From: Tricholoma matsutake
Lineage: Eukaryota > Basidiomycota > Agaricomycetes > Agaricales > Tricholomataceae
Length of the DNA: 64,000 nt
Direction: 5' to 3'
Assembly: GCA_026075535.2 (NCBI GenBank)
Contig: AP026548.1
Span: 1,550,001 to 1,614,000, forward strand
Position 1 is the first letter of the stretch; the number at the start of each line of letters is the position of its first letter. The notes below the pieces were generated by a model. That model was not told where the DNA came from. It was given only the letters and a program-made list of their open reading frames with translations, and did no database searches. Positions 35,407 to 45,888 of this stretch are shown here, piece after piece. The translations under genes and the position numbers were made by a program.

Positions 35407-35640
35407 TGTGGGTGGAAAAATCCTGCTCCTCTACAGCCTCAGATTTAATCTCCTCGTTCTCTTTCTCCTTTGCCTCCTCAACATCTACAAGTGCCAACAG
35501 GTCTTGAAGGAGTTCATCTCGCCCCTCAGGGGTGAGCATGTGGATATCCTTAGTGTTTTAAGGTCCGGTCCTATGGACCAAAAAAAGACCAGGAACTGAA
35601 CCAAACCTAACCAATGTTAATAGAGATAGGTGCATTCAGA
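35407..35640 (-). pseudogene. Ty3 copy 2b gag tail and hAT-like footprint
   Basis: 35407-35555 reads MLTPEGRDELLQDLLALVDVEEAKEKE, the segment after the zinc knuckle. At 35556-35625 lies TAGTGTTTTAAGGTCCGGTCC..., about 70 bp resembling one end of the hAT-like element at 23831. The other end is absent and the gag middle with the zinc knuckle is missing, so a deletion took one TIR and the nucleocapsid part together (inference). Confidence 0.65.
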
Positions 35641-35951
35641 TTTCATGTATGTGAAAGCCCAATAAATCTTTGCAGCATCGTTGACAAATTGATGTCACTG
35701 GAGACTGATCTACAACTCACAGGATTTAAGGAATGCATGCCCCTGCACACGTGCACCATTAAATTTGGCAGGGGGGGGTGGGGGGGGGGCAGTTTGATCT
35801 GGGCACACTCCTTAGTGGGCGTGTTAGGTGGCACATCATTATTGGGTGTGCTTGGAGTCATAACAGGGGGAATATTGGTTGTGGAGCTAGCCTGAAGGGT
35901 TCTGACAAAGTTTTCAATCATAGATCTAAGTGAATCAATTTGCACACTTGG
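35641..35951 (-). pseudogene. Ty3 copy 2b gag core
   Basis: Minus strand: QIDSLRSMIENFVRTLQ, Pro/Thr linker, PAKFNGARVQGHAFL and KIYWAFTYMKSECTY with stops. Uninverted counterpart of the two gag pieces of copy 2a. The N-terminus is 19.7 kb away (55620-56167), cut by the block 35952-55619. Confidence 0.78.
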
Positions 35952-38251
35952 GGGTGAGGGCCAATTCTGGCAGGTATGAGTCCTTATATTTTATGATCTA
36001 TAATCAAATAATGCTAAATACCTGACAATATTTGGTAATAAAAAACCCAATAGTATGCAAAGAAATAAAAAACAAAAAATCAGCTCAAGAAGCTGATCAG
36101 AATGATATATAAAACATAAAATACAGGATATAAACTTTATATTTAGCCCTAATAAATAATACCAAATAGTGGAAACCATTATGTTAATGATGCATCAATG
36201 ATATTCTGTTCTATTACAAGTTAAACATTAAGGAAGATATAGCTTATTTTTGTTAATAACAAATAATAACAAATATATAATAATATCTCTTGATTCTGTT
36301 CCAGCAATGTGGATTTTTGTTGAACCATTTTCCACCAAGCCTCTCACCTAGTAATGATTGGCATAGCATTAGTATTTTAGATATAGTTTCCATTCCTATG
36401 ATACCTCCACTACTCTGTTCTCCACCAGTCTCTGACCTAACTCTGCTCTTTAGTATTTAACCTATTTACTTCTGTTTGTATTCTTTGGTTCATAAAGCAA
36501 CCAAGTTTACCCATCTCAATCTCTAGTCTCCTCTCCTGTCTCGGACTTCCTCTCAAACTCTGTTATTCTTACATTTACCTTTGTCTTGAAATTAGACACT
36601 GACAAGGTGAAGGGCACAATTTCTTACAAGTTGAAGCCAAGTCCTCTCTGATACACCATCCAATATGAGTCTGACAGATTTCCACCCTCAAGTTCAGCAC
36701 TTAACAATGATGGTCTAATAGTATACAACATTGTTTATATAAGAACTGACTGAAATAATAAATTGAAGGCATACAAACAAGGCCAAATAATTCCAAATGA
36801 GATTTCAATAATGGACCAACAATATATCTTTTTATTTCAAGTTAAATAAAACAAATGGGACAAGAATTGAGTGAGATACAGCATTTTTGATGATTTAATA
36901 ACAAATATAAACAACCTTTGTTAGCACACTAAATCAGATAATGTACAAAGAGTATGTATTTTATTTGCGGGTTAAATCAGTTGGATTAAAGAAGAACTAA
37001 CTGAGATTCCACAAACAATGCCAAACAATACCCAATATGATCTCAATGAATGGGCTAATAATGTTCTTCCTATTCCAAGTTAAATAAAACAAATTGGCCA
37101 AGAATTGACCAAGAAACAGCATTTTGATAATTTAACAAATAAAGATAAACAATTTTGTCAATATAAAATGCCCAAGCTACATACCCTTCTACAAGTTAAA
37201 CTCAATTGAATTAGAACTGGCTCTGATATAGTCTTTTTGATCTGCTTGATATATTAACAAATAATAGCAAATATCTGTAAATATCCTTTAAGGATAGACC
37301 AACAGTATCTTTTTATTTTCAAGTTAAATCATCCAAAATGGATGAAAACTAAAAGAGATACTATATTTAGGCATGACAACAATGTCAAACAATACCAAAT
37401 ACTCTTCTGATGATTGGCCAATGATGGGCCAATAGTGTATCTTCTTATTCCAAGTTAAATAAAACAAATCAGCCAAGAAATGGGCAAGATACAGTATTTT
37501 GATGATTTAACAATTAAAGATAAACAACCTTTGTCAGTGTAAAGTGCCCAAGCTACACCCTTCTACAACTTAAATAAACTCAATTGAGTTAAAACCAGCT
37601 CTGACATCATCTTTTTGATTTTTTGATATATGAACAAATAATGCCAAATATCTGTAAGTATCTTTTAATAATAGACCAACAGTTAAATCATCCAAAATGG
37701 ATGAAAACTGAAGGAGATACTATATTTAGCCATGACAACAATGCCAAACAATGCCAAATACCCTCCCAATGATTAGCCAATAATGTATCTTCTCATTCCA
37801 AGTTAAATAAAAGAAATCAGCCAAGAATCGAGCAAGATACAGTATTTTGATAATCTAACAAACAGATATAAACAACTTTTGTCAGCACAGGGCAAAGTGT
37901 CCAAGTTACATACCCTTCCACAAGTTAAATAAACTCAATTGAGTAAAAACTGGCTCTGATATAGTTATGTTGATCTCTTTGATGTATAAACAAACAATCC
38001 CAAATACTTGTAAATATTTCCCAATGATAGACCAACAGCATACTTTTCATTTGCAAGTTAAATCATGCAAATTGGATGAAAACTGAAGGAGATACTATAT
38101 TTAGCCATGGCAACAATACCAAACAATGCCAAGTACTCTCCCGATGACTGGCCAATGATGTACTTTCCCCATCTGTAGTTAAATGAACCTAATCGGACAA
38201 GAAATGAGTGAGATACAAGACTTTCATTGTAGATGTGTTAAGAAAAGCATA
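35952..38251. repeat. AT-rich satellite-like array with three-monomer higher-order repeat
   Basis: From 36838 to about 38240 the motif CAAGTTAAAT (or a close variant) recurs at 36838, 36967, 37076, 37192, 37320, 37451, 37566, 37680, 37799, 37921, 38054 and 38175: monomers of 109-133 bp. Three monomer types, judged by what follows the motif (AAAACAAAT; AAACTCAATTGA; CATCCAAAATGG), alternate A-C-A-B-C-A-B-C-A-B-C-A, so the higher-order unit is 348-376 bp. Related but more degraded sequence covers 35990-36289; 36290-36626 is non-repetitive. No genes. Confidence 0.8.
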
Positions 38252-38280
38252 CCCTAAAGCGGTCACGTGCGCCAAATATC
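38252..38280. repeat. outer inverted repeat, left arm
   Basis: CCCTAAAGCGGTCACGTGCG region; its complement is at 55196-55224 (GATATTTGGCGCAC...TTTAGGG). With the hAT-like foldback removed the two arms are about 25 bp apart, so they formed a small hairpin that served as the insertion target. Confidence 0.65.
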
Positions 38281-39497
38281 CACATCTCTCGGGGGGGGGA
38301 GAAGTAGGGTTGCGTAAAATATTCTGGCCTGGTAAATTACTAGGTAATTTACAAGGTCCATTTGCTGGGCAGTAATTTACTAGTAAATTACCGGTAAAAT
38401 ATTGCACGTGATCGGTTCACGTGACTTTGGGGAGGGTTTTTCATCGTCAAAATTTTCAGGCACTGGCACATCCAACAGATTCAGGATTTATCTAGTCATT
38501 GAACTGTTACATAAATGGTATGGCCAGTGATATCAATGATAGCTGTGGGCACATGACACATAGTTACACAAGGGGCAAACCTCGAGGCAGTTGACTCTCA
38601 GTTGACTCGTGCTTGATTGGCAGTTGACTTTTGTGCACAGTTATTATGTAATATTGTGCAAATAGATAAGGATTACACATGAGATAACATCTGCAGTGGA
38701 CATCGTCGGCTACTGTCCCGAACATTTGCTCACAACTGTGTAAGGGTACCATGTAGAGTGGTATGCCAGGTATAGAGACTAGGGAGCCAGTGGGTGGATG
38801 TAAAACTATGTGTGAGTATGATATGAGAGATAGTGACTCACCAGCTCTCCTGTTCATCCCACTGAATAAATGAGCATTACAGATGCATCATAGAGACCTT
38901 ATAAACGATGTGGTGAGCCTACTATCAAATCTAGATAGGATAAGATAGTCAGAAAAGCAAACTAGGGGTGGGGAGGAGGAATGCTTACTGTATTAGATCC
39001 GTGGCACAAAAGTGCTCGATTTCTTTGTTTTTCAGGTCTATAGATGAAGTAAATGAAAGGTATGTATGTACAGTGGGATGGGACTGAGATCCTGGCTCAC
39101 TAGGGCATGCTTTCCCCATCAACAGAGGTGAACTTTGCTCACCATGGGTCACACACCTTTCCTATTGTCCAAAACTCCTTCTGGGCAGTTAGGGTAGTCC
39201 CTCACCCTAGATTTATAGCCTACAAGTCAACCATATAGTCAATACTTCAGGCTACAAGATAGGATCTTCACCTATTCATCTAATCTCCTTGTTACTCAAT
39301 GCCAGCTCATAGCACCCATTAGTGGCAGTATAGACAAACATACCAAGGTGCTGTAAGTAGAATTAACACCTTAGAATGGTCCATGAGTCTATACAAGAGG
39401 GATGGAGAGTGAATGTATTGAGATAGGTTACACTCACTCACCAAAGGCCAACAGAGCTTCAGCTTCTCAATGTAGTATATGGAATAGTGCATAGTAA

Positions 39498-39771
39498 TGT
39501 TGAAATTAATCCCAGTGATGCATGCTGTATACATGAGGCAATACATGCAGCATACGCATGTTACTGCGCTTACTGCACATACATGCAGTAAACACATTCC
39601 TGAGTCATGTGACGTCCTTATTATTATGTATATAAGGAGAACCTGTACCGTAGTAGGAATACAGTGTTCTTACCTCTGCTAACCCTAGCTGTAAGTCTAA
39701 GTAAACCCCAGGTAGGTTGTAAGGAACGTGTTGTCTCTTCCACTGTGCAGCGTATATAGTCTGCTCCAACA
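39498..39771 (+). promoter_or_regulatory. Copia-1 5' LTR
   Basis: TGTTGAAATT...CTCCAACA; TATA-like TATATAAGG at about 39631-39639 marks the promoter. Confidence 0.9.
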
Positions 39772-39783
39772 GGTTATGGGCCC
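39772..39783 (+). promoter_or_regulatory. Copia-1 PBS
   Basis: GGTTATGGGCCC immediately after the LTR, close to the complement of the anticodon arm of initiator tRNA-Met (half-tRNA priming, as in copia). Copia-2 has the same PBS. Confidence 0.75.
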
Positions 39784-39999
39784 TGCTGGGCACGTCGCGA
39801 ACGCGCCTTAATTGGCTGCGAACGATGTTGACTTCATTGTCTCCAAATTATAACCTTGCGCTCCCTGCGAGCTGCACATAAAACCTAGGTTGACTAGGGT
39901 TAACCACTCTGAAGGAGTGTTTTCTCCTGAGAACGTTAAATGTGTTTTATTGAGTAAAAAGACTGATTGAGCGCTTTTAACAGCTGCCACCACAAAATC

Positions 40000-40983
40000 A
40001 TGTCTTCAACTCTTGAGAAACTCATTCAAACTTTCGACGGATCAAATTACATTCAATGGGCCAACTCAATGAAGGCGTGGCTCAGGTCTCAGGGCCTCTG
40101 GCAAATAACTAGTGGGGCAGAGCAAAAACTGCCCCTGGCGCCTCCCTTGACGGCGATGAACGCTACTTTGGTAGCGGATGCTAATGCCAAGCTCCAGACC
40201 TGGAGCAACAAAAATGACCAGGCCATTGGTAGCCTAGTGCTCTGCCTGGCCCCCTCCATTCGGCAGCGTGCCAACTCAAAGGACACTGCTGAGGAGGTGT
40301 GGGATCTCATCCGCACCGATTATGGTGTGGACGGCCCCTCCCAAGTCTTCGCGGACTTTAGGTCCGCAGTAGCAATCAAGATCCCGGCTGCGAACCCCGC
40401 ACCGGAGATTGCTAGAATGGCAGACAAATTTGAGCGCCTTACGGCTGCTAATGTCGCCATCCCCAAGCTAGTGCAAGCAATGATTCTACTTGCTGCGATG
40501 CCACGCGAGTACGATTCCTTGTCCGCAACGGTCCTTAACACGACCGCTACTAGCGCCTTGACATTTAAACATGTCAAGGACTCCATTGTTGCTGAAGCCT
40601 CAAGGCGCACAGCAGTAGGAAAGCCCACTGGCCAGCCTCAGGCCAACAAACTTTCTGCTGTTAAGCGCAAAGGGGGAAACCCCAAATGGCAGCCCAAAGA
40701 AGGGCAAAACAGCAATGGAGACTCGTCCCGAAAGTGTGGACGACATGGGGACAGAAAGACTAAGGAGGAGAAGCCGAAGGATAAACATACCCACCTCGCC
40801 TCCAAAGCCTATACCACCATAAATGGTAATGGCACCATCATACCGCCGATGCCGCTTATACAGCGCATCGAAAGACGCAAACACACTCCCACAAGGGATC
40901 CTCGCCGCCGACCGCCTGCACAGGCATATACGGGCGCGGCCTCTACCTCTCGTTCAGTTTATGCCGAATATCAGCAAGCTTGA
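40000..40983 (+). CDS. Copia-1 Gag
   Basis: 327 codons from ATG 40000 to TGA 40981. Starts MSSTLEKLIQTFDGSNYIQWANSMKAWL, the UBN2-type Gag fold of copia elements; AMILLAAMPREYDSL is the conserved capsid block. The C-terminus is basic (KRKGGNPKW, RRRPP) and no CCHC knuckle is evident. The TGA lies in frame with pol (position 40984 on) and probably derives from CGA. Capsid protein of virus-like particles. Confidence 0.88.
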   Translation: MSSTLEKLIQTFDGSNYIQWANSMKAWLRSQGLWQITSGAEQKLPLAPPLTAMNATLVADANAKLQTWSNKNDQAIGSLVLCLAPSIRQRANSKDTAEEVWDLIRTDYGVDGPSQVFADFRSAVAIKIPAANPAPEIARMADKFERLTAANVAIPKLVQAMILLAAMPREYDSLSATVLNTTATSALTFKHVKDSIVAEASRRTAVGKPTGQPQANKLSAVKRKGGNPKWQPKEGQNSNGDSSRKCGRHGDRKTKEEKPKDKHTHLASKAYTTINGNGTIIPPMPLIQRIERRKHTPTRDPRRRPPAQAYTGAASTSRSVYAEYQQA

Positions 40984-43116
40984 GACACCCTTGAGCAAAT
41001 GCAACTTCCGCGCAGCACGAAAAATCTGCGACCGCTGGAAGAGCACCTGACGGTGCGAGAAGGAAAGAGAAGAAGGATAGAACCAGAACCCGAGTCTAGG
41101 ATCGAGGAGGTAGAAGACGATACCGTCTCCCTCGGATCTGAACCTCCAGTGTCTGATGAGGAAGTGTGGAAAGCCGTCGACGAAATGCTCGTCGATGAAC
41201 CCCTTGATACAGGGGCATATGATGACAGGTCAGTCCTTTTCCCTGCCACAAGTACTAAGATTAATATTCCTATGAATACAGCGAACTTTTCATGTGAAAT
41301 TTTACCGCTATTAAATGTATCATGGAATTATTTAGATCTTAATATATGTGCTATGTGTGCAAAGGGAGATTGTAAGAAAGGTGCCGACTGGATCATGGAT
41401 TCAGGCACATCAAAACACTTCACTGGTGAGATAAAAGATTTCGCTTCTTACGAGCCTTTACCGAGAAAGGACTCTACCTTGGTCCAAATGGCCACTGGTA
41501 CTACTCATATAGTAGGAAAAGGAGCAGTCTTCATTAAACACCAGGTAGTATGTCATGGGAAGTCAGAGACACGTGAAACGCAGTTATACCCCGTCTACTA
41601 CATACCTGACATTAATACTCAATTGATGTCAATGGGGGTCTTTTTACAAGACGGAAGTGATGTGTGTGGTTCCTCCACACACATTTCATTTATCGAGCAT
41701 GGAAACCCAATCATGCATTGTGTCCCTCTAAGGAGGAATGACACGATCTATTGGGCTCGGACTCATATATTGAGCACCAAAAAGGTTAATGTCGCGACCA
41801 TTTATGTCGCTGACTACTTGACTTGGCATAGGCGACTTGGACACCCATCCAAAGAGGCGCTAGGGAAAATGCCTAAAAGCACCATAAAATTCCCAAGGAA
41901 TTTAATTATTCCTAAAGACAAAATTATATGTCCAGGGTGTGCAGAAGGGAAAATGACCTCAAAATCTTTTCCCGAGTCAGACTCACGAGCTGACAAATCC
42001 TTTGAATTAATACATTCTGACCTAAAGGAACTCCCAGTACTATCGTACCACAAACATAAATACTTCATTGTATTTCTGGATGACAAAACGTCACATATTT
42101 GGGTCCAATGTCTCAGAAAGAAATCTGACGCTGCTGCAGTGATTAGACAATTTCAAGTGATGGCTAAAACCCAATATGGCGCTACAATCAAGCGCTGGCG
42201 TGTCGATCCAGGGGGGGAGTTCAAGGATCGTGAGCTACAAAAACAGCTCAAGGACTTAGGCATCAAAATAGAGATGTCTGCACCCCACGTTCATCAACAG
42301 AACGGGCGCGCAGAGCACACCATAAGGACAATAATGGAAAAGTCGCAAACCTTGCGATTCACCGCTTGTCTACCACAATCATGGTGGGAATTTTGCATAG
42401 AACATGCAACACATTCATACAACCGAACCCCAATAAGGCGCCTGAAATGGCTGACACCTTTTGAGGACCTGACAAAGGTCCACCCAGATCTAAACAATCT
42501 GAAGGTCTTCGGTTGTGGTGCTTATGTCTATCTACCAAAGGAAAAATGTCCAACAACATTATCTCCTCGATCGGAGTTAATGACGTACCTTGGAGTAGAA
42601 GATGGCATTAAAGCATATCGTTTCATGCGACAAAATGGCGCAATATTCATTGGTGCCACGGCACTATTTGATGAAACGATGTTCCCATGCTGTCCCGGAG
42701 CTAAAACTCCTGCCAAGACAGACCTTGGTGATTTTCCACCTCCAGAACCAGAAGATGACAACCACTCATCTGGAACGGATGGCGATGACCCTATACCGCC
42801 ACAAAATCCACCCCTTCCTCCATCATCAGAAGATGATGATGATGATTTACCAAGTGAGCAAAGGGCGCATGACGATGCGACTAACGCTCCTCCTCTGCCG
42901 CCTCCAGTTAACACTGAGGACTTTCATCCAAGACGTGAAGATCAACAGGAATGGCAGCAATTGCCCCGTCAATCAGGCAGGCAGAGGAAAATCCCAAACC
43001 GTCCTGGCAATACCTATGGAGAACAGCGACTCCCCTCTGACATAGAGAGAGACATTGTGCGTGATCGATATTGGAAGAAGTCTGTGGGTCAAGATTCGGA
43101 TCATAACCGAACATGA
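40984..43116 (+). CDS. Copia-1 protease-integrase part of Pol
   Basis: Same frame as gag after the UGA; no start of its own. Protease WIMDSGTSKHFTG near 41388; integrase HHCC (WHRRLGHPS ... ICPGCAEGK), catalytic Asp in LIHSDLKE, Asp in VDPGGEF and Glu in NGRAEHTIRT, then an acidic Pro-rich linker. Ends at TGA 43114-43116; the frame then stays open into RT. With suppression of two stops it would be a full polyprotein. Confidence 0.9.
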   Translation, partial: DTLEQMQLPRSTKNLRPLEEHLTVREGKRRRIEPEPESRIEEVEDDTVSLGSEPPVSDEEVWKAVDEMLVDEPLDTGAYDDRSVLFPATSTKINIPMNTANFSCEILPLLNVSWNYLDLNICAMCAKGDCKKGADWIMDSGTSKHFTGEIKDFASYEPLPRKDSTLVQMATGTTHIVGKGAVFIKHQVVCHGKSETRETQLYPVYYIPDINTQLMSMGVFLQDGSDVCGSSTHISFIEHGNPIMHCVPLRRNDTIYWARTHILSTKKVNVATIYVADYLTWHRRLGHPSKEALGKMPKSTIKFPRNLIIPKDKIICPGCAEGKMTSKSFPESDSRADKSFELIHSDLKELPVLSYHKHKYFIVFLDDKTSHIWVQCLRKKSDAAAVIRQFQVMAKTQYGATIKRWRVDPGGEFKDRELQKQLKDLGIKIEMSAPHVHQQNGRAEHTIRTIMEKSQTLRFTACLPQSWWEFCIEHATHSYNRTPIRRLKWLTPFEDLTKVHPDLNNLKVFGCGAYVYLPKEKCPTTLSPRSELMTYLGVEDGIKAYRFMRQNGAIFIGATALFDETMFPCCPGAKTPAKTDLGDFPPPEPEDDNHSSGTDGDDPIPPQNPPLPPSSEDDDDDLPSEQRAHDDATNAPPLPPPVNTEDFHPRREDQQEWQQLPRQSGRQRKIPNRPGNTYGEQRLPSDIERDIVRDRYWKKSVGQDSDHNRT

Positions 43117-44868
43117 CCACGACCTCAACAGCAAGAACCGGTTGCTGGACCGAGTTCGGCACCCCACGAGAGTGTGCCCGATTCCAATAATCAAGAACAT
43201 GATTACCCAATGGGGGAACCGGACGAAGCAGGTTATATTAAAAAGATAACCAAGGAAGGTGGAGATGAGCTTATCCGCTGGCTGTTATCAAAAGCAGTCA
43301 CACCATCAAGCGGAAAAAGCCTAGTTCCAAACCAATTTCGCAATATTGCGCGCCTACCCCGGCAGCAGCAACTTGAGTGGAAACAGGCTTGTCGTGAAGA
43401 GTTAGAGGCTCTTCGCAAGCGACAAGTCTATGATATCGTCAATCTTCCACATGATCGGAAAACGATCAAAAATAGATGGGTTTTCTCCATGAAATCGGAC
43501 GGAAGAAAACGAGCCAGACTCATGGCCAAAGGCTTTTCACAAGTCAAAGGCGTTGACTTTGATGAGATTTTCTCACCAGTAGTCCGCTATGAGACCGTAC
43601 GCCTCATGTTTGCCCTTGCGTCTCTAGAAGGCATGTATATGACCGGTCTAGATGTAAAAACCGCATTTTTATATGGCAAACTTGATGAGGAGATCTATAT
43701 GGATCAACCCGAGGGTTTCAGACTCGAGGGTAAAGAGCGCAAAGTAATGCGCTTACGCCGAGCATTGTATGGCCTTAAACAGGCTTCACTAGCATGGTGG
43801 AAAGAGCTAGAGGCATTTATGTGCACCATTGGGTTTGTGTGCGCCAGCTCCGATGCCGGCATCTTCATACACAAGGATCCTAAGACAGGCAGCATCATTA
43901 TTGTGCTAGTCTATGTTGATGATGGCTTGTTCATGAGCAAGAACAAGAAACTTGTGGATGAAAAGAAGAATGCTTGCCTGAAGCATTGGGAGTGCCGTAG
44001 TACTGAAAAAGTCACGGAATTCTTAGGCATGTGCGTCACCCAGACCGCTACAAAAGTCAAACTCAATCAAACAGAATATCTCGCCAAAGTGCTCGAGAGG
44101 TTCGAGATGACAAATGCCAAAGTTGCCCCCACTCCGCTCCCGACTGGCTACAAACCGTCGGAGAACACAGCGACGCCAAACGCGGCGCTTAGATCGAAAT
44201 ATCAGTCTGTGATCGGATCTTTATTGTATCTGATGCTCGGAACGCGACCTGATATCGCTTACGCGGTAATCAAGATGTCGCAATTCTCGGCTAATCCTAG
44301 CCAAGAACATCTAGACAAAGCAATGTACATAATGCGCTATCTGGTGGGAACCCAGAAGTACAGTATAGTCTATGATGGAGAGAAATCTGAGGGGCTGCAG
44401 GCCTTCACAGATTCTGATTGGGCAGCTGACACTGTCAAGCGCCGATCTACAATGGGTTACTTTGCTACTCTGGTGAGTGGCATTGTGTGTTGGCAGTCCC
44501 GTTTACAAAAAACTGTAGCACTGTCATCCACAGAAGCCGAATATATGGCTCTCTCCAACACTTGTTGGCAGATAGTGTGGATAGAGTCCTTATTCCAGGA
44601 ACTTGGATATACACTGAAGTGTGTACCAATCTGCGCTGATAATCAGGGATCCATCTTTATTGGATCAAATCCAGTTCAGGAAAGAAGGACCAAACATATA
44701 GACATTCGCTACCACTACACCCGCGAATGCATAGAAAATGACAAAGTCACAGTCGTTTTCATTCCTGGAAGTGATAATCCAGCTGACATGTTCACAAAGA
44801 ACCTTGGCGCCGTCCTATTCAGGAAATTTAGAGACTCTCTCGGAATTACTTTCAAGATTCAAACTTAG
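43117..44868 (+). CDS. Copia-1 reverse transcriptase-RNase H
   Basis: About 580 codons with every RVT_2 landmark: WVFSMKSDG, GFSQVKGVDFDEIFSPV, LDVKTAFLYGKLDEEIYM, ALYGLKQA, VLVYVDDGLF (YVDD intact), IGSLLYL and TRPDIAYA; RNase H with FTDSDWAAD, STEAEYMAL, CADNQGS and KHIDIRYHY. C-terminal NPADMFTKNLG is typical. Follows the UGA at 43114 in frame. Likely enzymatically intact if translated. Confidence 0.93.
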   Translation, partial: PRPQQQEPVAGPSSAPHESVPDSNNQEHDYPMGEPDEAGYIKKITKEGGDELIRWLLSKAVTPSSGKSLVPNQFRNIARLPRQQQLEWKQACREELEALRKRQVYDIVNLPHDRKTIKNRWVFSMKSDGRKRARLMAKGFSQVKGVDFDEIFSPVVRYETVRLMFALASLEGMYMTGLDVKTAFLYGKLDEEIYMDQPEGFRLEGKERKVMRLRRALYGLKQASLAWWKELEAFMCTIGFVCASSDAGIFIHKDPKTGSIIIVLVYVDDGLFMSKNKKLVDEKKNACLKHWECRSTEKVTEFLGMCVTQTATKVKLNQTEYLAKVLERFEMTNAKVAPTPLPTGYKPSENTATPNAALRSKYQSVIGSLLYLMLGTRPDIAYAVIKMSQFSANPSQEHLDKAMYIMRYLVGTQKYSIVYDGEKSEGLQAFTDSDWAADTVKRRSTMGYFATLVSGIVCWQSRLQKTVALSSTEAEYMALSNTCWQIVWIESLFQELGYTLKCVPICADNQGSIFIGSNPVQERRTKHIDIRYHYTRECIENDKVTVVFIPGSDNPADMFTKNLGAVLFRKFRDSLGITFKIQT

Positions 44869-44891
44869 CTGCTTAGAGCGCTGTACAGTTT

Positions 44892-45174
44892 GAGGGGGGG
44901 TGTTGAAATTAATCCCAGTGATGCATGCTGTATACATGAGGCAATACATGCAGCATACGCATGTTACTGCGCTTACTGCGCATACATGCGGTAAACACAT
45001 TCCTGAGTCATGTGACATCCTTATTATTATGTATATAAGGAGAACCTGTACTGTAGTAGGAATACAGTGTTCTTACCTCTGCTAACCCTAGCTGTAAGTC
45101 TAAGTAAACCCCAGGTAGGTTGTAAGGAACATGTTGTCTCTTCCACTGTGCAGCGTATATAGTCTGCTCCAACA
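44892..45174 (+). repeat. Copia-1 PPT and 3' LTR
   Basis: GAGGGGGGG at 44892-44900, then the 274-bp LTR 44901-45174 and TSD AGTAA. Confidence 0.92.
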
Positions 45175-45528
45175 AGTAATATATATTATGAGGTTCCCTT
45201 GAGCTATAGTACATCCAGATACCAGGAGAGGCCATGCCATGCACTAGAGAGGTAGGTTGTTGAACCAAGTGTTCCCAAAAAGGCAATAACTCGAAGGTAG
45301 CTCAACAATGACATGACATGCTATTAATCAGAGAGCCAGGGAAGAAAGAGGGGTGTTTGTTCCATAGAATGCAACAGGACCAAAGGATATCCATGGAGTA
45401 ACAAGTGAGATATTGGGCAAAACAATGTGTTTGAAGTGGTGATCGGGTCAGGCATCAACGTCATGCACTGATCACACTATTCATTATCACTCTCTTGAAC
45501 ATCCTGCCTCCAGTTCTTGATCAATTGC
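45175..45528. repeat. central part of hAT-like foldback (left arm end and loop)
   Basis: 45180-45378 is the reverse complement of 53265-53465 and continues the left arm beyond Copia-1; 45379-45528 is loop without a repeat or gene. Confidence 0.75.
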
Positions 45529-45888
45529 TGTTGAGATATACACCATGAATGGGTATTGTCATATCCGATGATGCGTTCATTTGATCCCATCACCGACATC
45601 CCTTTATGGCATGTCGGCATTATCAACAAGTCTTTTGGCATGTCCCCTTTATACTCGTCTTTTGGTTACCTTTATGACTTCTAGTATATATACCCCACAA
45701 TATTAGGTAGACACCTCAGTCAATTATACATCGACTGAGGTGAGTAACATTCCATAGAACCTTACATACAGGATTATTAATAGTACCGTAGTCTATTCTT
45801 ATCTAGGTACTATTCACTCATATATAGTCAATTATACATCGACTGAGTCTATTCTTATCTAGGATTGATTCTCTACAGGTTATGGGCC
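45529..45888 (+). promoter_or_regulatory. Copia-2 5' LTR and PBS
   Basis: 349-bp LTR, with TATATATACCCC (about 45688) as TATA-like promoter; PBS GGTTATGGGCC follows directly at 45878-45888, matching an initiator tRNA-Met half-molecule primer. Confidence 0.85.

Larger units (their letters stand above)
39498..45174 (+). mobile_element. Copia-1, complete Ty1/copia retrotransposon
   Basis: 5677 bp with 274-bp LTRs and TSD AGTAA (39493-39497, 45175-45179). PBS, one gag-pol reading frame with only two UGA stops, all catalytic motifs, and a G-rich PPT. The LTRs differ at five positions, all CpG transitions. Codon use is CpG-rich compared with the surroundings, in line with a recent insertion. Confidence 0.95.

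Noticed and set aside
36290..36626. Solo LTR inside the satellite (TGTTCC...TTACA)
   Set aside because: TG...CA borders can be drawn, but the flanking five bases do not match, so I did not call it.
38564..39597. ORFs in the foldback arms, repeated at 53398-54311
   Set aside because: The same peptides appear on opposite strands because the arms are inverted copies; there are no domains and the DNA is non-coding in character.
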